From positions 1-11,117 of the forward strand of contig JADGQQ010000047.1 of the NCBI GenBank assembly GCA_017881645.1: a stretch of 11,117 nt of DNA, given 5' to 3'. The position numbers and the translations under genes are program-made. How positions within the stretch are numbered: position 1 is the stretch's first letter; each line of letters begins with the position of its first letter. The notes beneath the pieces are model-generated. The model saw only the letters and a list, made by a program, of their open reading frames with translations, was not told the origin of the DNA and did no database searches. This document shows positions 6,897 through 11,117 of this stretch, in pieces. Source of the DNA: Clostridia bacterium. Lineage in GTDB: Bacteria; Bacillota; Clostridia; Saccharofermentanales; Saccharofermentanaceae.

Positions 6897-6925
6897 TTGA
6901 CATGAAAATCCGTAAGCATTATTAT
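6897..6925 (+). promoter_or_regulatory. Promoter of the PerR-like regulator
   Basis: A perfect -35 TTGACA (6897-6902) is followed after 17 bases by TATTAT (6920-6925). A TATAAT at 6923-6928 gives a less usual spacing of 20. The ATG at 6902 falls in the -35 element and cannot be the start, which supports TTG 6962. Confidence 0.7.
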
Positions 6926-6942
6926 AATGGAAGCATTACAAT
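6921..6942. promoter_or_regulatory. Palindromic operator candidate over the perR-like promoter
   Basis: ATTATAATG (6921-6929), GAAG, CATTACAAT (6934-6942) form a 22-base palindrome with one mismatched pair. It covers the -10 region and probable transcription start, as expected for an autoregulatory site. It is AT-rich like PerR boxes but does not have their 7-1-7 spacing. Confidence 0.5.
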
Positions 6943-6961
6943 ATGGAAGAAGGGTTATAAA

Positions 6962-7384
6962 TTGACAGAGAGTGATATTGTTCAGACAATCATTCGGAGA
7001 TTTTCGAGCGGAGACATCCGGTTGACGCCGCAAAGAATCAGTGTATATCGATATCTGTTGGAAAACAGAACCCATCCTACGGTTGACAGGGTATTCAATG
7101 CATTGAAAATTGAAAATCCGTCTCTATCCAAAACGACCATATACAATACGGTCGATACACTGACCAAAGCGGGTCTGGTTCGGGTTGTTCGAACCAATGA
7201 AGACGAAGTCAGGTTGGACGGGTATACGGACAATCATGGTCACTTCTACTGCACGAACTGTGAAGAAGTTTATGATTTCTCACTTGAAGGCTGTGCGGTG
7301 CCGGATTCGCTGCACGGTTTTCAGATGGAAGAATTTGATGTGCGCGCTACAGGACTTTGCGGTTCCTGCAAGCAGAAGAACTGA
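6962..7384 (+). CDS. perR: PerR-like peroxide-sensing repressor, Fur family
   Basis: With the TTG start at 6962 the protein has 140 residues, close to PerR and Fur. GAAGAAGGG (6945-6953) lies eight bases upstream. The winged helix (about 20-80) contains THPTVDRVFNAL and the recognition helix LSKTTIYNTVDTL. Residues matching the regulatory metal site of Bacillus PerR are all present: His38, Asp86, His92, His94 and Asp105. The structural zinc site is CTNC (97-100) plus CGSC (133-136). In PerR, iron-catalysed oxidation of the regulatory His residues releases DNA. The neighbours, rubrerythrin and desulfoferrodoxin, are typical PerR targets. Fur or Zur are alternatives, but the conserved Asp pair and the context favour PerR. 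Confidence 0.85.
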   Translation: MTESDIVQTIIRRFSSGDIRLTPQRISVYRYLLENRTHPTVDRVFNALKIENPSLSKTTIYNTVDTLTKAGLVRVVRTNEDEVRLDGYTDNHGHFYCTNCEEVYDFSLEGCAVPDSLHGFQMEEFDVRATGLCGSCKQKN

Positions 7385-7385
7385 A

Positions 7386-7411
7386 GAGCTCTCTTTGGAG
7401 AGCTCAGTTTT
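7386..7411 (+). terminator. Intrinsic terminator between perR-like gene and rubrerythrin
   Basis: GAGCTCTC (7386-7393) and GAGAGCTC (7398-7405) pair perfectly around TTTG and are followed by AGTTTT. It begins two bases after the regulator stop. The T-run is short, so some read-through into rubrerythrin is possible. Confidence 0.7.
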
Positions 7412-7471
7412 CGTTTGCTGGCTTCGTGCGGAAGCACTCCAGAATATATGATGAATACGGAGGTAATTAGA

Positions 7472-8011
7472 ATGGATTTGAAAGGATCAAAGACGGAGAA
7501 GAATTTGAACGCTGCTTTTGCAGGCGAGTCAATGGCTACGAACAAATACAGCTATTATTCCTCACAGGCAAAAAAGGAAGGGTACGTACAGATTTCCAAT
7601 ATTTTCACTGAAACCAGCGGAAATGAACGGGAACACGCGAAGCTTTGGTATAAGGCACTTCATGGCGGTGAAGTTGCTGACACGAAGACAAACCTCCTGG
7701 ATGCCGCTGCAGGCGAATATTATGAGTGGACTGAAATGTACAAGCAATTTGCTGCAGATGCTCGTGAAGAGGGCTTCAATCAGCTTGCCGCCCTGTTCGA
7801 CGGCGTTGCGAACGTGGAGAAGGAACATGAGGCCAGATACAAAGCTTTGACGGAGAGACTTGACAAGGGTGAAGTGTTTGAACGCGACGGAATTGTTGTC
7901 TGGAAATGCATCAACTGCGGTCACATTCATATAGCCAAGCACGCACCGGCCATCTGCCCGGTCTGCAAACATGCACAGGCCTTTTTTGAGCTGCAGGCCA
8001 AGAACTATTAA
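7472..8011 (+). CDS. rbr: Rubrerythrin
   Basis: This 179-residue cytoplasmic non-haem iron protein reduces hydrogen peroxide to water using electrons from NADH via rubredoxin-type carriers. The N-terminal ferritin-like four-helix domain carries the diiron ligands expected from Desulfovibrio rubrerythrin: Glu19, Glu52 and His55 (NEREHAK), Glu82 and Glu85 (GEYYEW), Glu116 and His119 (VEKEHE). The C-terminal rubredoxin domain has CINC (146-149) and CPVC (162-165) for a single Fe(Cys)4 centre. CGGAGGT at 7458-7464 fixes ATG 7472; the frame is open further upstream into the terminator region. I see no convincing promoter of its own in the 87 bases after the perR-like gene. Desulfoferrodoxin follows 41 bases later, so the two probably share a transcript. 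Confidence 0.95.
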   Translation: MDLKGSKTEKNLNAAFAGESMATNKYSYYSSQAKKEGYVQISNIFTETSGNEREHAKLWYKALHGGEVADTKTNLLDAAAGEYYEWTEMYKQFAADAREEGFNQLAALFDGVANVEKEHEARYKALTERLDKGEVFERDGIVVWKCINCGHIHIAKHAPAICPVCKHAQAFFELQAKNY

Positions 8012-8052
8012 TTATCAGGCTCACAAGAAAGAGAAAGAATGAGGTAAGACAT

Positions 8053-8439
8053 ATGTCGCGATTGTTTTCAGTATACAAATGTTCTGTCTGTGGGAATATG
8101 GTAGTAGTTCTTCATGTCGGCGGCGGCACACTGGTTTGCTGCGGACAGCCAATGAAGCTTCTTGCAGCCGGTGAAAACGATACGGCCGCAAAAGAGAAGC
8201 ACATCCCGGTTGTAACTGTGAACGGTTCCGAAATCGAAGTTGCCGTTGGAAGTGTACCCCATCCGATGACACCGGAACATTTTATTCAGTGGATTGCGGT
8301 TGTTACAGAGTCGGAAGTCTATACCAAATTTCTTACACCGGCAGATGCTCCGAAAGCCGTTTTCACACTTCCGACCGGCACAGCCGCCGAGTTTGAAGTA
8401 TATGAATACTGCAATCTTCACGGGCTCTGGAAAGCATAA
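8053..8439 (+). CDS. dfx: Desulfoferrodoxin (superoxide reductase)
   Basis: This 128-residue iron protein reduces superoxide to hydrogen peroxide, which rubrerythrin can then remove. The N-terminal desulforedoxin-like domain (1-36) has Cys10, Cys13, Cys29 and Cys30 for centre I, making this the two-iron form rather than neelaredoxin. The catalytic centre II has His50, His70, His76, Cys120 and His123, and the Glu48-Lys49 pair ahead of His50 matches the active-site loop residues of the family. GAGGTAAG at 8041-8048 precedes ATG 8053 with short spacing. The gene is last in the oxidative-stress block and is followed by a strong terminator. All ligands are intact. Confidence 0.95.
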   Translation: MSRLFSVYKCSVCGNMVVVLHVGGGTLVCCGQPMKLLAAGENDTAAKEKHIPVVTVNGSEIEVAVGSVPHPMTPEHFIQWIAVVTESEVYTKFLTPADAPKAVFTLPTGTAAEFEVYEYCNLHGLWKA

Positions 8440-8470
8440 TCCGATTCAGTAAAAATAAGTAATAACAAAA

Positions 8471-8503
8471 ATAAGGCCTCCGGACAAAATCCGGAGGCCT
8501 TAT
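8471..8503. terminator. Bidirectional intrinsic terminator between dfx and ilvC
   Basis: ATAAGGCCTCCGGA (8471-8484) and TCCGGAGGCCTTAT (8490-8503) pair perfectly over 14 bases around CAAAA. On the minus strand the stem runs into TTTTTGTTATT, a good U-tract for ending ilvC. On the plus strand the stem itself ends in TTAT, followed later by ATTTTT, serving dfx. The convergent arrangement explains the shared element. Confidence 0.85.
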
Positions 8504-8530
8504 GCATGTGATTTTTGAATTCGTACCGGA

Positions 8531-9529
8531 TTAATCCTTCGGTGCGTTCCAGCTCATCAGGGCACGAAGCTCTTTACCGACCTTTTCGATCGGATGTTCA
8601 GCTTCAAGACGGCGGCGTGCATTGAAATTCATACGGCCGCACTGATTTTCGAGAATCCAGTTGCGTGCAAAAGTACCATCCTGGATCTCAGCAAGAACTT
8701 TCTTCATTTCCTTCTTGGTCTCATCCGTAATGATGCGCTTGCCGATGCAGTAATCGCCGTATTCGGCAGTATCGGAAATCGAGTAACGCATACGGGAAAG
8801 ACCGCCCTGGAAGACCATGTCCACAATCAATTTCATTTCGTGCATACATTCGTAATAAGCGTTCTCAGGATCATAACCTGCTTCGCAGAGCACTTCGAAT
8901 CCGACTTTCATCAGTTCCGAAACACCGCCGCAAAGAACGGCCTGCTCTCCAAAGAGATCCGTTTCTGTTTCTTCGCGGAAAGTTGTCTCGAGAAGTCCCG
9001 CACGACCGCCGCCGATGCCGTGTCCATATGCAAAAGCAATATCACGGCAGTTACCGGTATAGTCCTGATAAACAGCAAAGAGACAGGGAACGCCGCGTCC
9101 GATCTGGTATTCGGAGCGAACTGTGTGGCCCGGGCCTTTCGGTGCGATCATGAAGACGTCAATATTGGCCGGCGGTACAATTCTCTGAAAATGGATGTTG
9201 AATCCATGAGCAAAAGCAAGTGCTTTTCCTTCGGTCAGATTCGGCATGATATCTTTCTCGTACATCGCATTCTGTTTCTCGTCGTTAATCAGAATCATAA
9301 TAACATCGGCGGCCTTTGTGGCTTCGGCTGTTGTCATGACCTTGAGTCCTGCATTCTCGGCGATACTCCAGGATTTGGATCCTTCATACAATGCAACAAT
9401 TACGTTCACACCGCTCTCTTTAAGATTAAGGGCGTGAGCGTGTCCCTGACTGCCGTAACCTACGATGGCAACAATTTTATTATCTAAGGCATGGGTCTGG
9501 CATTCTGCGTCTTTGTATACTTTTTTCAT
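8531..9529 (-). CDS. ilvC: Ketol-acid reductoisomerase, class I
   Basis: The enzyme converts acetolactate and acetohydroxybutyrate to dihydroxy acids in valine, leucine and isoleucine synthesis, using NAD(P)H and Mg2+. It has 332 residues, the class I length. The Rossmann domain starts with VGYGSQGHAHALN (GxGxxG at 24-29). The C-terminal knotted domain holds metal ligands Asp191 and Glu195 (ETDLFGEQ) and Glu227 and Glu231 (YECMHEM); His108 and Lys131 are also conserved. The cofactor loop reads ALYEGSKSW, with Tyr48 where many NADPH enzymes have Arg. AAAGGAGG (complement of 9538-9545) lies eight bases before the ATG at 9529; in-frame codons upstream to 9562 would run through this site and are excluded. 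It follows ilvN by 86 bases. Confidence 0.97.
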   Translation of the reverse strand: MKKVYKDAECQTHALDNKIVAIVGYGSQGHAHALNLKESGVNVIVALYEGSKSWSIAENAGLKVMTTAEATKAADVIMILINDEKQNAMYEKDIMPNLTEGKALAFAHGFNIHFQRIVPPANIDVFMIAPKGPGHTVRSEYQIGRGVPCLFAVYQDYTGNCRDIAFAYGHGIGGGRAGLLETTFREETETDLFGEQAVLCGGVSELMKVGFEVLCEAGYDPENAYYECMHEMKLIVDMVFQGGLSRMRYSISDTAEYGDYCIGKRIITDETKKEMKKVLAEIQDGTFARNWILENQCGRMNFNARRRLEAEHPIEKVGKELRALMSWNAPKD

Positions 9530-9579
9530 GATGGGGGCCTCCTTTGACCTTGCGTCAGGCAAATTTATTCAAACCAAAA

Positions 9580-9607
9580 ATGATTTGTTGTAAGGAATGG
9601 CTGTCAA
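9580..9607 (-). promoter_or_regulatory. Possible internal promoter for ilvC
   Basis: On the minus strand a perfect TTGACA (complement of 9602-9607) is followed after 16 bases by AATCAT (complement of 9580-9585). The -35 is strong and the -10 weak. It would let ilvC be expressed apart from ilvN; cotranscription is equally likely. Confidence 0.3.
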
Positions 9608-9615
9608 GGTTCCCA

Positions 9616-10113
9616 TCAGGAATCTAAAGACAGCACGCGTTCTCCGCGCTCGATTGCAATCAGTCCGGTCCGGACCATTTCCAGAATCCCGTATGGAACC
9701 AACAGCTCCGTCAAAGCTTGAATTTTGTCGCTGCTTCCTGAGATTTCAATGGTTGCGGTGCTGGGAGAGACATCAATGATGTGTCCCCTGAAAATGTCGA
9801 CAATCTGAAGAACAGAAGTGCGCGTGACCGAATCACACGTAACCTTGATGAAAACAAGTTCCCTGGAAAAATGGGCGTCTTTCTCTAGGCGCTTAACCTT
9901 GAGGACGACCGGGAGCTTATGAAGCTGCTTCACGATCTGTGCTGTTTGCTCCTCATCCGCAGTTATGCTTACCGTAATGCGGGAAATCTCAGGGTTGTGA
10001 GTGGTCCCGACAGCGAGACTCTCAATATTGAATCCGCGTCGTGCAAAGAGGTTGGCAACGCGTGCGAGGACACCTGATTGGTTCTCGACAAGTATGGATA
10101 AATTTTGGCGCAT
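9616..10113 (-). CDS. ilvN: Acetolactate synthase, small (regulatory) subunit
   Basis: This 165-residue protein is the regulatory subunit that activates acetolactate synthase and confers valine feedback inhibition. The N-terminal ACT domain (about 1-75) is clear: LSILVENQSGVLARVANLFA then RRGFNIESLAVG and ISRITVSI. The C-terminal domain (about 80-160) shows RELVFIKV, IVDIFRGHIIDV and PYGILEMVRTGLIAIERG, typical of IlvN/IlvH. GAGGAGG (complement of 10121-10127) gives a strong ribosome binding site before the ATG at 10113. ilvC follows, but the catalytic subunit gene ilvB, which usually lies directly upstream, is absent: the next gene upstream is mscL. The symbol ilvH would be equally valid. 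Confidence 0.95.
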   Translation of the reverse strand: MRQNLSILVENQSGVLARVANLFARRGFNIESLAVGTTHNPEISRITVSITADEEQTAQIVKQLHKLPVVLKVKRLEKDAHFSRELVFIKVTCDSVTRTSVLQIVDIFRGHIIDVSPSTATIEISGSSDKIQALTELLVPYGILEMVRTGLIAIERGERVLSLDS

Positions 10114-10256
10114 GCTTATTCCTCCTCACGTTGACTTCTAACGTATCACGACTGATCTGCAATCACAACTCGAAAAGCGTTCCGGCACAATAATTGTCTA
10201 AAATCGACAAGAAAAAGACACGAAAGTCAGATGTTTGCAGTAACTGTTCCGGCTTA
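10114..10256 (-). promoter_or_regulatory. Intergenic region upstream of ilvN
   Basis: This 143-base gap probably holds the ilvN promoter, but no reading is strong; TTGTGA-17-TACGTT just upstream of the ribosome binding site is one weak option. An inverted repeat TTGTC-n7-GACAA lies at 10194-10210. I see no T-box motif, leader peptide with branched-chain codons, or riboswitch, and the gap is short for a T-box. Confidence 0.3.
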
Positions 10257-10694
10257 TCACTTCTGTGTTTTCAGAAGATCACGAATTTCGGTAAGCAGAA
10301 CGATATCCGCAGCGGGCGGGACAGCAGCGGCGGCTTCTTCGGCTTTTTTCTTTGCGATGGCGTCGGATTTAGCGCGCGCTTTATTAATAATTTTAACAAC
10401 AAGGAAAATTACAATGGCAATAACAAGGAATTGGATAATTGCGTTGATAAGAATGCCATATCCGATAGCAACTTCCGGTTTGTCAATGACTCCGACAGAA
10501 GTAAGCGTCGCGGCTTTCAGTACATACTTCATCGAAGCAAAGTCGATTCCGGATGTAAGCATTCCTATGCAGGGCATGATAATGTCCTTAACAAGGGAAT
10601 TAACAATAGCAGTGAACGCTGTTGCCATGACGACAGCAATAGCCAGATCCATAACATTGCCGCGCAGAATAAAAGCCTTAAATTCTTTCCACAA
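10257..10694 (-). CDS. mscL: Large-conductance mechanosensitive channel MscL
   Basis: MscL is a homopentameric channel of the cytoplasmic membrane that opens under high membrane tension and releases solutes on osmotic downshock. The 145-residue protein has the N-terminal helix and TM1 signature KEFKAFILRGNVMDLAIAVV, the segment VKDIIMPCIGML, a periplasmic loop (about 50-75), TM2 (about 77-103, INAIIQFLVIAIVIFLVV) and a charged C-terminal helix after an Ala/Pro linker. The start is TTG at 10694 with AGAAGGA (complement of 10703-10709) eight bases ahead; no ATG or GTG lies nearby. In TM1, Ala24 replaces the Gly equivalent to E. coli Gly26. It points the same way as ilvN but probably has its own promoter. 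Confidence 0.95.
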   Translation of the reverse strand: MWKEFKAFILRGNVMDLAIAVVMATAFTAIVNSLVKDIIMPCIGMLTSGIDFASMKYVLKAATLTSVGVIDKPEVAIGYGILINAIIQFLVIAIVIFLVVKIINKARAKSDAIAKKKAEEAAAAVPPAADIVLLTEIRDLLKTQK

Positions 10695-10746
10695 GGTACA
10701 ATCCTTCTTTCAAAACAGATAAATTTTTTTTGTTCAAGTTACAATC

Positions 10747-10755
10747 TTTATATCA
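10747..10755 (-). promoter_or_regulatory. Extended -10 promoter candidate of mscL
   Basis: On the minus strand TGATATAAA (complement of 10747-10755) is an extended -10 element, with a poor -35 (TTTCAT, complement of 10770-10775) 17 bases upstream. Transcription would start near 10740, about 46 bases before the TTG start. Confidence 0.45.
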
Positions 10756-10775
10756 TATCCGTCGGGGAAATGAAA

Positions 10776-10804
10776 GAGAACATACATCTGTGACGTATGT
10801 TCTC
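10776..10804 (-). terminator. Intrinsic terminator of the right-edge gene
   Basis: GAGAACATAC (10776-10785) and GTATGTTCTC (10795-10804) pair perfectly over ten bases around a nine-base loop. On the minus strand the stem is followed by TTTCATTT. It lies 23 bases after the stop of the edge gene and abuts the mscL promoter. Confidence 0.7.
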
Positions 10805-10827
10805 CGGTTCATTTCTTTGTTCTGGAA

Positions 10828-11117
10828 TCAGCAGTATTTCTTCATTTTTTCAGGGAGTTCTTTTACATCGCTGCTGCATATGATTGTAACGAATATTGAA
10901 CTGTCGGAAAGGAAGGTCTCAAGCCTGTTCAGAAAGCTGGCTAAGTCTTCAAGATTGTCATCCTTTGCAACTTTGCATACACTGTCAATGAAAATGTGAG
11001 TCAGGTCATAATCCTTTGCGCAGATACCGGCTATAAAACTCAGCAGCTGATCGTAACCAACACTCGGATACTCATCAATATCAATCAGGCGGATTCGATA
11101 TTTCAACAAACGATCAA
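10828..11117 (-). CDS. Unrecognised protein, 3' part only (5' end outside the window)
   Basis: The frame is open from the right edge to a TGA at 10828-10830, giving about 96 C-terminal residues. A TTG at 11107-11109 could in principle be a start, but no ribosome binding site can be judged at the edge and the frame continues beyond it. The sequence is soluble and alternates beta-like and helical stretches. RIRLIDIDEYPSVGYDQLL is followed by THIFIDSVCKV, where hydrophobic residues ending in Asp resemble a Walker B strand, then a helix (DLASFLNRLETFL), the strand IFVTIICSSDVKEL and a lysine-rich end. This would fit the C-terminal half of a P-loop ATPase domain, but no Walker A is visible in the window. 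I do not assign a function. Confidence 0.65.
   Translation of the reverse strand, partial: DRLLKYRIRLIDIDEYPSVGYDQLLSFIAGICAKDYDLTHIFIDSVCKVAKDDNLEDLASFLNRLETFLSDSSIFVTIICSSDVKELPEKMKKYC

Noticed and set aside
6921..6942. Classical Per box or Fur box
   Set aside because: The AT-rich palindrome has a four-base even centre and does not fit the 7-1-7 pattern, so I call it only an operator candidate.
8594..9487. Long plus-strand frame of 297 residues opposite ilvC
   Set aside because: ilvC on the other strand is unmistakable; the antisense frame has no ribosome binding site or recognisable domain and is a codon-bias shadow.
10114..10256. T-box or leader-peptide attenuator for the ilv genes
   Set aside because: The gap is too short for a full T-box, and no T-box core, specifier stem or branched-chain codon run is visible.
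10194..10793. Plus-strand frames opposite mscL and ilvN upstream region
   Set aside because: MscL is clear on the minus strand; the antisense translation is Ser/Asn-rich with no domain.
1..11117. CRISPR array, mobile element, phage genes, rRNA or tRNA
   Set aside because: No regularly spaced repeats, transposase or integrase motifs, terminal inverted repeats or recognisable stable RNA sequences were seen on either strand.

Overview
The window looks like a chromosomal segment from an anaerobic Gram-positive bacterium of the Firmicutes, probably a clostridium or a relative. The evidence is the combination of a PerR-type Fur protein, rubrerythrin and desulfoferrodoxin (the usual oxygen-defence set of anaerobes), a YhbD/DUF4004 protein, strong AGGAGG-type ribosome binding sites, sigma-A-like promoters and several TTG starts. 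G+C is moderate. I see no transposase, integrase, phage gene, CRISPR array, rRNA or tRNA.

Left part, plus strand. A membrane-anchored N-acetylmuramoyl-L-alanine amidase (165-1373) ends at a hairpin terminator. A good promoter then drives a four-gene operon: two tandem paralogous ABC ATPases (1618-2532 and 2529-3446), one ABC-2 type permease (3424-4236) and a hotdog-fold acyl-CoA thioesterase (4258-4689). An extended -10 promoter then leads into a zinc-ribbon protein with a Pro/Ala-rich linker and two C-terminal membrane segments (4775-5518).

Middle part, plus strand. A leader region with two short palindromes and a terminator-like hairpin precedes a YhbD-like protein (5648-6277) and an ArsR-type repressor with an extreme lysine-rich tail (6301-6867). 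Next comes the oxidative-stress block: a PerR-like regulator starting at TTG 6962, with a near-perfect palindrome over its promoter, then rubrerythrin (7472-8011) and desulfoferrodoxin (8053-8439). Together these would sense peroxide and reduce peroxide and superoxide with rubredoxin-type electrons. A 14-bp-stem bidirectional terminator closes the block.

Right part, minus strand. Reading leftward from the right edge there is the 3' end of an unrecognised gene (10828 to the edge), the mechanosensitive channel MscL (TTG start, 10257-10694), the acetolactate synthase small subunit IlvN/IlvH (9616-10113) and ketol-acid reductoisomerase IlvC (8531-9529). The last two are consecutive parts of branched-chain amino acid synthesis. 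The acetolactate synthase large subunit is not in the window.

Most of this is ordinary core-type gene content. The less explained parts are the zinc-ribbon / YhbD / ArsR-polylysine stretch with its structured leader, the palindrome over the perR promoter, the large insertion in the amidase catalytic domain, and the two-ATPase, one-permease transporter linked to a thioesterase.
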